Counted from the stretch's first letter, positions 1 to 9,342 are shown. The stretch: DNA of 64,000 bases from Flavobacterium sp. (GCF_039595935.1 NZ_JBCNKR010000006.1:3010001-3074000), one strand, 5' to 3'. Program-made: numbers and translations. The notes: generated from the sequence alone by a model not told the origin.

Positions 1-18
1 AATAGTACTGCCAGTATT

Positions 19-1953
19 TTAATGTTTGACATCATGTACTTCAAGTTTGTCATATTTTCGTAATTCATATTCTTTAGACATTAGGAAAATAAGCGGGGTT
101 ACTAATAAGATATGTACGGCAGAGGTAAATACGCCGCCAATCATAGGCAATACGATTGGTTTCATTACATCCATTCCGACACCATTGGACCAAAGGACAG
201 GCACTAATCCAAATAATGAGACACAGACGGTCATTAGTTTTGGGCGTAATCTCTTTGCGGCGCCGTGTACCACATATTCTCTGAGATCGTCTTTAGTAAT
301 GGTTTCTCTTGAATTACCTTTGGCCTTGATAAGCTGCTCCATTGCATCATTGAGATAGATAACCATCACAATTCCGGTTTCCACGGCAATACCAAACAAG
401 GCTATAAAACCTACAGCTACTGCCACTGATAGATTGACATCCCAGAAAAAAATTATATAGGCACCTCCAATCAAAGCAAAAGGCACTGTTATAAGACTTA
501 AGAAGGCTTCTCTAAGGGAATTAAAGGCAAAATAGAGGGAGAAGAAAATAATAAGCAATACTATCGGTGCAATGATTTTAAGGGTCTTTTCTCCGCTGAT
601 CAGGTTCTCATATTGTCCGCTCCATTCTATAAAGTACCCTTCGGGAAGTATATTTTTGGCACTTTCTAATTTTTTCATAGCTTCCTGTACGGTTCCCCCC
701 ATATCACGATCACGTATGTTGAACATGACTGCCCCGCGAAGGAGTGCATTTTCTGAACTAATCATTGGAGGGCCATCTACGAATTTAATATCGGCAACAG
801 AAGATAGGGGTACCTCTCCAAAGGTTGGAGACTGCAGGGGAATGCGTTTAATGCGTTCTACGCTATTTCTATAGTCCTGTGCCATACGAACGCTTATTGA
901 AAATCGTCTTCGTCCTTCAACGGTATTGCCGATGGACGCTCCTCCTAAGGCAAATTCCACGGTTTGGTTTACGTCATCTACAGTGAGTCCATAACGGGCC
1001 AGTTCGGAACGATTGACATCAACATCCAGGTATTTGCCACCAGTAATAGGATCCACAAATAAGTCAGACACTCCAGGGGTTCCCTCTAAAGCCATTTTTA
1101 CTCTTTCTGATACTCGCGCAATGGTATCGAGATTTTGACCGTAGACTTTAATACCCACGTCGGTACGAATTCCTGTAGCGAGCATATTGATACGGTTGAT
1201 GATAGGCTGTGTCCAACCGTTTACCACACCCGGGATCTGCAGTTTGGTATCGAGTTCCTTAATAATGTCTTTTTTGTCTATTCCTTTACGCCATTCTGAT
1301 TTTGGTTTTAGCATGATAATGGTCTCAATCATGCTCATTGGGGAATTATCGGTAGCTGTATTAGCCCGTCCGGCTTTGCCTAAAACACTTTCTACTTCGG
1401 GAACTGATTTTATTATTTTATCCTGTACCTGCAAGATGCGTTTGATTTCTCCATTGGATACATCAGGCAGGGTAACAGGCATAAATAAAATGCTCTGCTC
1501 ATCCAGTGGGGGCATGAACTCTGTTCCCAGCCGCATCAATAATGGAATGGAAATCAATAACGCCAAAATATTAACCGTAAGGGTTGTTTTTCTCCATTTT
1601 AGGACCCAGCGTATGATAGGCTCATAACCTTTTTCCAAAAAACGATTTACGGGATGTGCATCAGTTGGACGGAATTTCCCTTTCATAAAAAAAGAGATCA
1701 GTACCGGAGCTAATGTAAGTACCAACAAGGCATCCACAATCAGTATGAAAGTTTTTGTATAAGCCAAGGGATGGAATAGCTTTCCTTCCTGTCCGGTAAG
1801 CATAAATACAGGCAGGAAAGAAGTAATTATAATTATGGTGGCAAAGAATACCCCGCGAGAAACCTGCTTGCTGCTTTTCTCAATTACTTTAAGCCTTTCC
1901 TCTTCGGATATCCACTGTGTTTTTTTGCGAAATATATTTTTAATTCTTTTCAT
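19..1953 (-). CDS. cusA: CusA-type Cu/Ag efflux RND permease, C-terminal part (split gene)
   Basis: This is the C-terminal 644 residues of a heavy-metal RND permease that exports Cu(I)/Ag(I) across the envelope using the proton gradient. It begins in the loop before transmembrane segment 5, carries the second periplasmic porter domain, and ends with the last membrane bundle. The start used is the ATG at 1953, which overlaps the last 14 nt of the N-terminal part in another frame, so reinitiation by translational coupling is possible. Removing one base from the AATTAA just after that ATG would join both halves into one protein of about 1080 residues, the normal size for CusA. It is last in the minus-strand copper operon here; partner adaptor and outer-membrane genes may lie beyond the left edge. 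Whether the split is real or an assembly error cannot be told from the sequence. Confidence 0.85.
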   Translation of the reverse strand: MKRIKNIFRKKTQWISEEERLKVIEKSSKQVSRGVFFATIIIITSFLPVFMLTGQEGKLFHPLAYTKTFILIVDALLVLTLAPVLISFFMKGKFRPTDAHPVNRFLEKGYEPIIRWVLKWRKTTLTVNILALLISIPLLMRLGTEFMPPLDEQSILFMPVTLPDVSNGEIKRILQVQDKIIKSVPEVESVLGKAGRANTATDNSPMSMIETIIMLKPKSEWRKGIDKKDIIKELDTKLQIPGVVNGWTQPIINRINMLATGIRTDVGIKVYGQNLDTIARVSERVKMALEGTPGVSDLFVDPITGGKYLDVDVNRSELARYGLTVDDVNQTVEFALGGASIGNTVEGRRRFSISVRMAQDYRNSVERIKRIPLQSPTFGEVPLSSVADIKFVDGPPMISSENALLRGAVMFNIRDRDMGGTVQEAMKKLESAKNILPEGYFIEWSGQYENLISGEKTLKIIAPIVLLIIFFSLYFAFNSLREAFLSLITVPFALIGGAYIIFFWDVNLSVAVAVGFIALFGIAVETGIVMVIYLNDAMEQLIKAKGNSRETITKDDLREYVVHGAAKRLRPKLMTVCVSLFGLVPVLWSNGVGMDVMKPIVLPMIGGVFTSAVHILLVTPLIFLMSKEYELRKYDKLEVHDVKH

Positions 1954-3250
1954 CAGAGTTTGTTTCAGTTTTTTGTTCGGATTCCCATTGTGCATACCGT
2001 TGTGAGAGATGCTGGTAGGCATTTTCACTCATAATAATACCGTTGTCAACTATTACCCCAATGGCAAGTGCGATACCGGTAAGGGACATGATATTGGAGG
2101 ATATTCCAAAGGCATTTAGAAGTATGAAACTCGCGGCAATTGTAATTGGGATCTGGATTATGATACTTAATGCGCTGCGCCAATGGAAAAGAAAAATAAT
2201 AACGATAAGCGAAACCACAATCATCTCTTCAATTAAGGTGCGCTTAACCGAATCAATAGACTCTTTGATCAGATGCCCTCGGTCATATACAATATTGAAT
2301 TTTACCCCTTTAGGAAGCCCTTTTGCGACTTCTTTCATCTTTTCTTTCACATTATCAATAACGGCATCGGCGTTTTCACCGTAACGCATCACGACGATGC
2401 CTCCAACAGCTTCGCCTGTACCATTATGATCAAAGATTCCCAATCGGGTTTCTCCGCTCATCTGGACTGTTCCTATATCGCTGACTTTTATAGGGATACC
2501 ATTCTGGTTTTTCAGTGGAATATCCTCAATTTCTTTTATGGATTTCAGATAACCGGATGTCTTAATGATATAGCCAATATCACTCATGTCGAATTTTCTT
2601 CCGCCGCTTTCGTTATTATTGGCTCGTACGGCGCTTATAACCTCAGGGACAGACAGCTTATAATATAGCAGTTTGTTTGGATCAATGGTAACCTGGTATT
2701 CTTTTTGAAATCCTCCAAAAGAAGCAATTTCACTTACTCCGGGGACATTTTGCAAAGCAAATTTGACATACCAGTCCTGCAGTGCCCTTTGTTCGCCAAG
2801 GTCAATGCCGGGAGCGTCCAAAGTATACCAGAGTATATGGCCAACTCCGGTTCCATCGGGTCCCAATTGCGGTGCAACTCCTTTGGGCAGGGTGCTGCTA
2901 ATTGTACTGAGCCTTTCCAGTACTCTTGATCTTGCCCAGTATACATCAACATCATCCTCAAAAATGACATAGATAAAACTCATTCCAAACATGGAAGCAG
3001 CCCTTACATATTTAATTTTAGGCAATCCCTGAAGGTTGGTAACCAAGGGATAGGTGATCTGGTCTTCAACGAGCTGTGGAGCACGTCCCATCCATTCTGT
3101 AAAAACGATTACCTGATTTTCAGATAGATCTGGAATAGCATCAATAGGATTTTTTTGAATAGAGATAATACCCCAAACAAATATTCCTGCTGATAATAGT
3201 AATATGATGAAACGGTTGCGCAGGGACCATTCTATTAATTTGTGTACCAT
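1940..3250 (-). CDS. cusA: CusA-type Cu/Ag efflux RND permease, N-terminal part (frameshifted)
   Basis: This N-terminal half (436 residues) holds the first transmembrane helix, the first porter and docking domains, and helices 2-4. Around residues 396-410 the helix reads AIGVIVDNGIIMSEN, which fits the Cu/Ag (HME4) type of heavy-metal RND rather than the DFG type found in the CzcA at 43.6 kb. Translation stops after SDEKN, in the cytoplasmic loop where the full-length protein should continue. The rest is in the +1 frame downstream. It is preceded 4 nt upstream by the haem-binding protein gene and is clearly in the same transcription unit. As annotated, this half alone could not pump. Confidence 0.85.
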   Translation of the reverse strand: MVHKLIEWSLRNRFIILLLSAGIFVWGIISIQKNPIDAIPDLSENQVIVFTEWMGRAPQLVEDQITYPLVTNLQGLPKIKYVRAASMFGMSFIYVIFEDDVDVYWARSRVLERLSTISSTLPKGVAPQLGPDGTGVGHILWYTLDAPGIDLGEQRALQDWYVKFALQNVPGVSEIASFGGFQKEYQVTIDPNKLLYYKLSVPEVISAVRANNNESGGRKFDMSDIGYIIKTSGYLKSIKEIEDIPLKNQNGIPIKVSDIGTVQMSGETRLGIFDHNGTGEAVGGIVVMRYGENADAVIDNVKEKMKEVAKGLPKGVKFNIVYDRGHLIKESIDSVKRTLIEEMIVVSLIVIIFLFHWRSALSIIIQIPITIAASFILLNAFGISSNIMSLTGIALAIGVIVDNGIIMSENAYQHLSQRYAQWESEQKTETNSDEKN

Positions 3251-3254
3251 AGAT

Positions 3255-3725
3255 TTAATTTATTTTTGAAAGACTATCACTTACTTTTTCAATCCAATTG
3301 AGTAGCTGTTCTTTCTGAACAGTATTCAGTACTGCATCTTTATGGATCAGCGTATAGGAAGCCAAAGGCATTTGATTGGCTTTTATCTGCTTGGCAATTC
3401 GGTCTAATTTATTTTCCTGTTTTCGTTTCGAATAACTTCCCCATTGGCTGAAATTCAAATTTTCTTTTCCTTCCTTGATATGTCCTTCCATAAAGGTACG
3501 TGCCGGCTGGATGTAGGAGTACCATGGATATTGCGTGTTGCTGCTGTGACAATCGTAACAAGAAGTCTTAAGAATCGTTTGTATATTTTTGGGAATGGGA
3601 TAGACTTTTGAAATGTGAATTGGTAAAACCTGCCCGTAATCGGAATTGCGGGCAGGCTGATACAATTGCATCAGTAGAAAAATAATTAACCCAATAAAAA
3701 GAATCTTTCTGATGAACCGTTTCAT
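3255..3725 (-). CDS. Haem-binding domain protein of the copper operon
   Basis: A 156-residue protein with one N-terminal membrane anchor or signal (residues 5-22), followed by a domain resembling Haem_bd (PF14376). CYDCH near residues 56-60 supplies a CxxCH c-type haem site, followed by SSNTQYPWYSYIQPA, typical of the family. It would act in the periplasm attached to the inner membrane. It sits one base downstream of the DUF3347 gene and 4 nt upstream of cusA, so it is operonic. Its exact role in copper resistance is unknown; a redox role towards copper is an inference. Confidence 0.75.
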   Translation of the reverse strand: MKRFIRKILFIGLIIFLLMQLYQPARNSDYGQVLPIHISKVYPIPKNIQTILKTSCYDCHSSNTQYPWYSYIQPARTFMEGHIKEGKENLNFSQWGSYSKRKQENKLDRIAKQIKANQMPLASYTLIHKDAVLNTVQKEQLLNWIEKVSDSLSKIN

Positions 3726-3726
3726 T

Positions 3727-4239
3727 TTACAATTGTTTTTTCATTGAACCGCAGGTAAGCATTTTAGAACCATAGTAAGGGTTTTTTATCTCTTTTGTTT
3801 CACTGATCCAGATAGCTCCTTTTCCACCATCATACATAGGGCAAGAATCCTGATATAGTGTTTTTGCAGCTCCAAAAGTTTTGATCAAATCATTTATGTC
3901 TTTACTCAATAGAGCGAAATGCTCTCTTTGATGCTCAATATTACCGCCATTGGCCCCAATATGTTCTGCATGCTCTTTGGCATCGTCAGCTATATCAAGA
4001 TATTCAGCTTTGGATTTTGGATTTATCGATTTTACATTTGTGGTTTTGAAAGCCGAATACAGTGCCTTGCCAGCTTTAGCGGCCCCGTTGCTGTCATCTT
4101 TTGCGAGTGCATTTTTTAACGCTAAATAATCTGCAACAATTTGCTGAGTTGAAAATTTTGCTTCTGTTTTTTTGCTTTGCGCATTGCCAGAAACCATTAC
4201 GCATACCATTAATATGGCTGAAAGAATTGTATTTTTCAT
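3727..4239 (-). CDS. Secreted DUF3347 protein
   Basis: A 170-residue protein with a cleavable signal peptide (residues 1-20, ending SGNAQ), otherwise consisting of one DUF3347 domain. This domain is found alone or at the C terminus of CusB-like adaptors in Bacteroidota. Visible conserved elements are a His-rich helix (HAEHIGANGGNIEHQREHF) and the pair CPMYDGGKGAIW and LTCGSMKK, whose Cys, Met and His residues are plausible copper ligands. It is a close paralogue of the C-terminal half of the protein encoded at 4479-5171. Copper binding is inferred from context and residues. Confidence 0.8.
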   Translation of the reverse strand: MKNTILSAILMVCVMVSGNAQSKKTEAKFSTQQIVADYLALKNALAKDDSNGAAKAGKALYSAFKTTNVKSINPKSKAEYLDIADDAKEHAEHIGANGGNIEHQREHFALLSKDINDLIKTFGAAKTLYQDSCPMYDGGKGAIWISETKEIKNPYYGSKMLTCGSMKKQL

Positions 4240-4478
4240 TTTAATTATATTTTAAATTGTTTAAAAAATAGGTTGCTATTGATTTTTTTTCTAAATATCT
4301 ATTGGACTGTCTACACAATAAACACATGGGAAATAAGTGAATATTCAGCAAAGAGTATCGCACGGCGTAGTCTAAAAAAATTAGATACATTTCAATAAAT
4401 TATGAACATCATTAGTCACGAGAAAATTGAGTGGTCATTATGTAAACAGCCCGATAAATTTATTAGTACTTAGCTGTA

Positions 4479-5171
4479 CTATAGTTCTTTTTTCATAGAA
4501 CCACAGGTTAACATTTTTTTTCCTTGATATGGGTTTTTGATCTCCTTGGTTTCGCTTATCCAAATAGCTCCTTTTCCGCCATCATACATAGGACAAAAGT
4601 CCTGATACAATTTTTGTTCTGATTTGAAAGATTTTATCAAATCATTCATGTCTTTACTTAACACGGCAAAATGCTCTCTCTGGTGTTCAATATTTCCGCC
4701 GTTAGCTCCAATATGTTCTGCGTGTTCTTTGGCATCATCAGCAATATCAAGATATTCTGCTTTTAATTTCGCATCTATCGAATTGGGATTTACACTGTTA
4801 AAAACTGCATATAATGCCTTGCCTGCATCTGCAGCTCCTTTTGTATCATCTTTGGTTAATGCATTTTTTAGGGACAGATAATTACTCACGATTTCGTTTA
4901 TAGAAAATGTTCCTTGAGCAGTCTGGGCTGTTTCTACTTCTGCACTTTTTCCGGCCGTTTCCTTTACTGGCTCGGTTAATTCCATTCCGCATTTGGAACA
5001 TTTGTCTCCTTTTTTTCCTGTAATTTCAGGATGCATGGAACAGGCATACAATTGCGAGTCATTCTGAGCTGTCCCGGAAGCCGCTTCAGGAGCTGCAGTT
5101 TCTTTGTTTTTTGAATTACAAGCTGTAAGTACAATTGCCATTACAAGGGTTGAGAAAATTAGTTTTTTCAT
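4479..5171 (-). CDS. Lipoprotein with heavy-metal-binding (HMBD) and DUF3347 domains
   Basis: A 230-residue predicted lipoprotein (lipobox ending in Cys18, LTAC). Residues 42-66 form a heavy-metal-binding domain of the kind that begins YACSMHPE and continues with CSKCGM, known from CusB and copper ATPase partners. Residues 100-230 are DUF3347 with the same His-rich helix and CPMYDGGKGAIW/LTCGSMKK ends as the neighbouring paralogue. Separated by a 239-nt gap from the downstream paralogue, so a second promoter in that gap is possible. Likely periplasmic copper binding or hand-over to the Cus pump. Confidence 0.8.
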   Translation of the reverse strand: MKKLIFSTLVMAIVLTACNSKNKETAAPEAASGTAQNDSQLYACSMHPEITGKKGDKCSKCGMELTEPVKETAGKSAEVETAQTAQGTFSINEIVSNYLSLKNALTKDDTKGAADAGKALYAVFNSVNPNSIDAKLKAEYLDIADDAKEHAEHIGANGGNIEHQREHFAVLSKDMNDLIKSFKSEQKLYQDFCPMYDGGKGAIWISETKEIKNPYQGKKMLTCGSMKKEL

Positions 5172-5302
5172 TTTTTTTAGTTTTTATCTCTAATGAATGT
5201 TTTTTTGTCTAACATTCCTTTGTTTGAGTGTTATAAGAATTATTCTTTTTTTGATTGCAAATCCAATCTCTATTTTGCCTTTTAAATGCCTTTATATCAG
5301 AT

Positions 5303-6373
5303 TTATATTTTCAGCACCAATCCGTTGGGTTTTCTACCGACATTAATCGTTTTAGAGACCGTATGGTTTGATACATTAACAACAGAGACCGTATTGGCGG
5401 TCTGATTGGTCACATAGGCAGTATTTCCATCTGCTGTAAATGTTATAGCATGTGCACCGGCACCAGTAGTGAATACACCTCCATGAACCCACATCATCTT
5501 AGTCTGGTCCCAGGTCCAATAATGGACTTTTGCATTGACAGGATCACTTACCCAAAGTTCTTTCTTATTTCCATTGTGAGACGCTATTCCAGGCATAAAT
5601 CCTAGATCAATGGTTTGGCCTACGGCATCGGTTGCCACATTGATTACCGAGATAGATTGCCCGTCTTCATTATCAACATACATTCTGGCGTCAGTTCCTG
5701 TCCAGGCACCCACAGGGTTTTTTCCCACAGCAACTGTGGCTGTAACCTGCTTGGTTGCGGTATTTATAACTGACACAGTATTGTCATCTCCATTAGCAAT
5801 ATAAGCCTTAGTCCCATCAGAAGAAAAGGTAAGCTCAGCGGGCATCATGCCAACTGCAATGGTGCTTTTCAATGCGTATGTTAAGGCGTCATAAACCAGA
5901 ACTTTTCCATTGATGTCCATTTGCGGCACCCAGATTTCTGAACCATTTGGGCTGTATATTGTGTTGTGGTTCATCATTGGCAGGCTGATATTTTTTACTG
6001 TTGCCCCACTGGCTGGGTCAATTACAAGGAGTTTACCTGTCATTCCTCCCATACCTGCGGTATGGCCTGCAGAGAAGTCCATTCCGGGTACACCGATAGC
6101 CAGATGATTGGAATGTAAAGAAATGTGGTGCGGCCACATGATCATATCGTTGCCGCTGCCCATTAGGCTTAAGGTTTCTGTAACTTCATTAGTTTCCAAT
6201 TTGATTACTGAAATTGTGCCGTCCTGACCATTGACCACATAAGCGGCAGGATAGTTTATATTCAGTTTTGGATCGGACATATTCATATCATCCATTTTAC
6301 TGCAAGAAAACAGCGAAACGGTCCCTAAAATTAAAACTCCAAGCATTGAACTAACGGTTATTATATTTTTCAT
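5303..6373 (-). CDS. YncE-family seven-bladed beta-propeller lipoprotein
   Basis: A 356-residue protein counted from the ATG at 6373; an upstream in-frame start would run into the preceding gene, and only this start gives a clean signal peptide with lipobox (SLFSC). The body is a series of about 45-residue repeats with VINTATKQV, VAVGKNPVG, VVNVSNHTV type strands, characteristic of YncE/YVTN propellers. After the lipid anchor it has a Met/Asp-rich stretch (KMDDMNMSD), and there are further Met- and His-rich turns (MWPHH, GMMP), which would suit copper binding. The coding region follows the HMA/DUF3347 gene by 14 nt. Function is not established for this family. Confidence 0.8.
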   Translation of the reverse strand: MKNIITVSSMLGVLILGTVSLFSCSKMDDMNMSDPKLNINYPAAYVVNGQDGTISVIKLETNEVTETLSLMGSGNDMIMWPHHISLHSNHLAIGVPGMDFSAGHTAGMGGMTGKLLVIDPASGATVKNISLPMMNHNTIYSPNGSEIWVPQMDINGKVLVYDALTYALKSTIAVGMMPAELTFSSDGTKAYIANGDDNTVSVINTATKQVTATVAVGKNPVGAWTGTDARMYVDNEDGQSISVINVATDAVGQTIDLGFMPGIASHNGNKKELWVSDPVNAKVHYWTWDQTKMMWVHGGVFTTGAGAHAITFTADGNTAYVTNQTANTVSVVNVSNHTVSKTINVGRKPNGLVLKI

Positions 6374-6387
6374 TTTTTGATTTGGGA

Positions 6388-7239
6388 TTATTTGATTGTT
6401 TCTATAGTTGATCCACAGCTTAACATCTGTGAACCGTAATACGGATTCTTGATGCCGCTTTCTTTGCTGAGCCAATTCGCATCAACCATTGGACAATGAT
6501 TATAATAAACCGGCTGCGGCTGATCAGCAGTTTTTATAAGATCGTACGTGTTTTTGGAAAGGCTTTTAAAGGATTCCCTTTGCTTTTTTACATCTTGGTT
6601 TTCAGAAATATTTGTGGCATCTGAAGCTAAACTTTTCATTGCATTCATCCATGCAGTATGTTCTTTTGGCTTTAGGTTCTCCATTTTAATAGCATTGATT
6701 GCAGTAAGGAGCTCTTTAGATTTCAATGCGGCAGTTTTAGCATCTGTTTTCACCAAAGCATCTTTTACATCAAAGTAGCTGTCGAAAATTGCTTTAAAAG
6801 GACTGTTTTCTTGTGCATCTGCAGGAACTGCGGCTGTATGCTGTGAATGATCCATTTTACCCATATCCATTTCGGATTTTTTTATTGGAGCCGCCATATT
6901 TGTTCTTTCATATTGGCAGCATTGTGGAAGTTTTGCATAGGCGTCACCAGGAGCTAAGAACTGGTCGCTGTCATATCCTGCTAAGGCAATTCTTTTCAGG
7001 ACTTCATCCTGATTTGTTTTCTTCTCATCATAGGTAATAGCCGCTATTTTGGTGTTTTCATTCCAGTTTACCGAAGCGATATTTTTGATGTTTCCTGCTT
7101 TTTCAATAGCAGTTTTGCACATTAAACAATTACCATAAATTTTTGCATTTATGTTTTTTGCATTTTTTATAGGTGCGCCAAACACTATGACTGACAGCAA
7201 TAGAGTGATTGCCATCAATCCTTTTTGAATTGATTTCAT
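6388..7239 (-). CDS. Secreted HMA-like and DUF3347 protein
   Basis: A 283-residue protein from the ATG at 7239, giving a signal peptide that ends near GAP. Residues 30-95 form a heavy-metal-associated-like fold with the site GNCLMCKTAIE, where the CxxC of classic HMA domains is replaced by CLMC. A Cys pair (PQCCQY) and a Met/His-rich linker (MDMGKMDHSQH) follow, then DUF3347 with NHCPM near residue 257 and MLSCGS near the C terminus. This looks like a periplasmic copper chaperone or sequestration protein. It is the second gene of the operon, read after the Cys-rich protein at 7389-7760. Confidence 0.8.
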   Translation of the reverse strand: MKSIQKGLMAITLLLSVIVFGAPIKNAKNINAKIYGNCLMCKTAIEKAGNIKNIASVNWNENTKIAAITYDEKKTNQDEVLKRIALAGYDSDQFLAPGDAYAKLPQCCQYERTNMAAPIKKSEMDMGKMDHSQHTAAVPADAQENSPFKAIFDSYFDVKDALVKTDAKTAALKSKELLTAINAIKMENLKPKEHTAWMNAMKSLASDATNISENQDVKKQRESFKSLSKNTYDLIKTADQPQPVYYNHCPMVDANWLSKESGIKNPYYGSQMLSCGSTIETIK

Positions 7240-7351
7240 TTTAAAATGTATTTGAAGTGAATATTGCTTTTGAGAAATAATTGCATACAAGAACTGTATA
7301 GAGAATTATTCTACAAAAAGCGAAAAATAAAAAAATGAAGCAGTTAGGCTT

Positions 7352-7385
7352 CCTTTTTTGACACACGTATGGCTGTCAAAAAAGG
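7352..7385 (-). terminator. Hairpin after the Cys-rich gene
   Basis: Perfect 12-bp inverted repeat (7352-7363 and 7374-7385) with a 10-nt loop, directly after the stop codon of the Cys-rich protein gene. The arms themselves contain T6/A6 runs. It may attenuate transcription between the first gene and the rest of the copper operon, which starts about 110 nt further on. Confidence 0.5.
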
Positions 7386-7388
7386 TAT

Positions 7389-7760
7389 TTAGCTTATTTT
7401 AGGGATAAGCCAGATAGTATAGAAACCAGAGAGAATGGAGGTTTCTGAACTGTGGAATTTTTGTTTTTTAGAAAAAACACTTATAGTGATGTTTTTAAAG
7501 TCAAGTTGGTTAAAGAAAGTAATTCCTCCGTTACAGATTGAGACACAACCGCATGACTTGTGCCCACATTTATGACCGCAGCAGCCATCATTATTTTTTT
7601 TGGAATGACTGCCATCTTTCGAGCAGCAATCATTGTCATGATTTTTGGAAGCTTCTTTAGTATAAGAAATCTTTCCAGAAAGTTTTCCACAAGCAAAAGT
7701 AGCCATTGGCATCAAGAAGAAACCTAAGGTAATAATTACTATGATGTGGAATCTTTTCAT
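7389..7760 (-). CDS. Small secreted Cys/His-rich protein of the copper operon
   Basis: A 123-residue protein with a signal peptide (residues 1-23) and a central segment, residues 44-76, dense in Cys, His, Asp and Lys (DCCSKDG, GCCGHKCGHKSCGC). The C terminus is hydrophobic and ends IWLIPKIS, resembling the IWQPPKFFV end of the DUF6660-like protein at 43.1 kb. I do not recognise a named family. It is the first gene of the copper operon, 20 nt after a good TAnnTTTG box. A metal-sensing or scavenging role is inferred from composition and position. Confidence 0.7.
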   Translation of the reverse strand: MKRFHIIVIITLGFFLMPMATFACGKLSGKISYTKEASKNHDNDCCSKDGSHSKKNNDGCCGHKCGHKSCGCVSICNGGITFFNQLDFKNITISVFSKKQKFHSSETSILSGFYTIWLIPKIS

Positions 7761-7780
7761 AAGACATGTAAAATCGTAAA

Positions 7781-7788
7781 CAAAGATA
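7781..7788 (-). promoter_or_regulatory. Bacteroidota -7 box of the copper operon
   Basis: On the minus strand the sequence reads TATCTTTG, matching the TAnnTTTG consensus, 20 nt upstream of the ATG at 7760. No clear TTTG was seen at the expected -33 position, which would suit an activator-dependent promoter. Confidence 0.5.
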
Positions 7789-7996
7789 ATTATAAAAATA
7801 TCTCTGTTTATAAATGAAATGTTAAAATTGTTATTTTTTCATAGTTTATTTAGAAATGGATTTTTCTTCCCCTGTTTAATAGTCTGCATTGAAGGCAGTA
7901 CGCTATTGAACAGTAATTATTTTTTTTTGATTTGAACAATCTAAGAGGAAGATTGCTATAAATCAGCAAGGAAAATTTCAGTGTCTGAAATGTTAT

Positions 7997-8035
7997 AAAG
8001 CGGAAAAACCGAAAGTTCTTCGGTTTTTCCGCTTT
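7997..8035 (-). terminator. Strong terminator at the end of pcfJ
   Basis: Perfect 17-bp inverted repeat (7997-8013 and 8019-8035) with a 5-nt loop; the right arm touches the pcfJ stop codon. In the minus direction the stem ends in a short T run. Confidence 0.8.
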
Positions 8036-9342
8036 TAGCATTGTTCTGCTTTCTTCTTTTTCATTCGGGAGCGAATCTGATAAAGGTTTTTTTTCATCAA
8101 ACTGAAAATAGCTTTATGATGTTTTGAATTGTGATTCCTCAAACCACGGCACTGTGCTATTTCCATTTTAGAAAGAGAAACCTCTATAGTTTCGATTGGT
8201 TTGTTGTCAATGCGTGCAGAGAAGAGCAGGGAATCTATCTTTTTGAAATACTCATTGGTAAAAACACAGTGTCTCAGGCTGTCGCCTTCGGTCATAAATT
8301 CAGAAACATTCTCCAATACTGAAATAGTAATTCCTGCCCCTGAAAAGCATAACCCGAAAAACTGTTTTTTCTCCTCAGCATACAGACCTTGCGCTTTTTC
8401 TATTTCCGCACGCATTTTCACAAGATATTTTTTTCTCAGCAACTGCTGTTTTTTCTCCACCAATCTGTCATGCTCCAAGTGTAAATCAGCAGGACAGACG
8501 AGCAGGGCGGAGGTTATGTCTTTTTTAAACCAACGCAAAAGTTCGATATAATCCTCCCAAATTCCAAAATCGGAAACTGTATAATTCTTTTTAAGACATA
8601 TTTTTACGGCCTGCCAGTTACGCAGGACATGCTGATGGGGAGATTCAAGGTAATAGCGGAGCCATGAAATCTGCCTAGTTTTCAGCAGAGTTTCAGCACA
8701 GTGGTCTTTTAATAATGATGAAAGCAACACCTGAGGTGCTACCTCATAAAAACTTGTCTTAAAGCCATTTCGTTTCAATACGGGAAGCACTTTCAAGCGT
8801 GGATAAAACCTGTAGGGGTTGATTCGGTACTTGGGAGAGTTCTGAAAATCCTTTGGGCGGATTTCAAGGGGCGAATAGTACTGCCATGCATCGTATGCGT
8901 GCGAAAAAACATTTGTACTGCGTGACATGGTGCGCACTTCGCCTTTTGGGTTTATCCAATGCTGCATCACTTCGGTATGGGAATAGGAGGACAGACAGTT
9001 CTTCTTCATCTGTTTGGTCGAACAAATGATGCGCACTATTTGAAAATCCGAAAGACAAGTTACTACTGCGCTGTATTCTATTTCCTTGAAATGCAATTGA
9101 TTGCAACCGTGTATTTTAAGTTTTCCTTTACAGGCTAAGCAAGCCGTAAATTTCGCAGACTGTTTTTCGGATTCGGGTTTCCAAGCGTTTCCACAGTCCA
9201 GACAGTGAAATTTTCCACGTGATAAAACGCCCCATTTCAGAAAAATGGTCTTTTCTGCCCATGAGTGTATTTCGGGGGTAATGGGCGCAAGGGATTCGCT
9301 TAATGCGACTATCTGTTTTTCTATGGCGGTATGCGGTTTCAT
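8035..9342 (-). CDS. PcfJ-like protein of a conjugative element
   Basis: A 435-residue protein resembling the PcfJ family, which accompanies PcfK in Bacteroidota conjugative transposons and plasmids. Near residues 46-85 there is a CLDCG...CLACKG zinc-ribbon-like pair. The C-terminal third holds the conserved segment with LRHCVF and a basic tail (MKKKKAEQC). It overlaps the upstream pcfK by 4 nt, showing translational coupling. The biochemical role of PcfJ is not known; it belongs to the accessory replication/transfer block together with ssb. Confidence 0.8.
   Translation of the reverse strand: MKPHTAIEKQIVALSESLAPITPEIHSWAEKTIFLKWGVLSRGKFHCLDCGNAWKPESEKQSAKFTACLACKGKLKIHGCNQLHFKEIEYSAVVTCLSDFQIVRIICSTKQMKKNCLSSYSHTEVMQHWINPKGEVRTMSRSTNVFSHAYDAWQYYSPLEIRPKDFQNSPKYRINPYRFYPRLKVLPVLKRNGFKTSFYEVAPQVLLSSLLKDHCAETLLKTRQISWLRYYLESPHQHVLRNWQAVKICLKKNYTVSDFGIWEDYIELLRWFKKDITSALLVCPADLHLEHDRLVEKKQQLLRKKYLVKMRAEIEKAQGLYAEEKKQFFGLCFSGAGITISVLENVSEFMTEGDSLRHCVFTNEYFKKIDSLLFSARIDNKPIETIEVSLSKMEIAQCRGLRNHNSKHHKAIFSLMKKNLYQIRSRMKKKKAEQC

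Noticed and set aside
1920..1926. A7 run (minus strand) near the cusA frame change as a programmed slippery site
   Set aside because: It lies downstream of the stop codon of the first frame, so ribosomes in that frame would not reach it.
7850..8041. 63-residue open frame on the minus strand
   Set aside because: It overlaps the pcfJ terminator, has no family resemblance and low-complexity composition.
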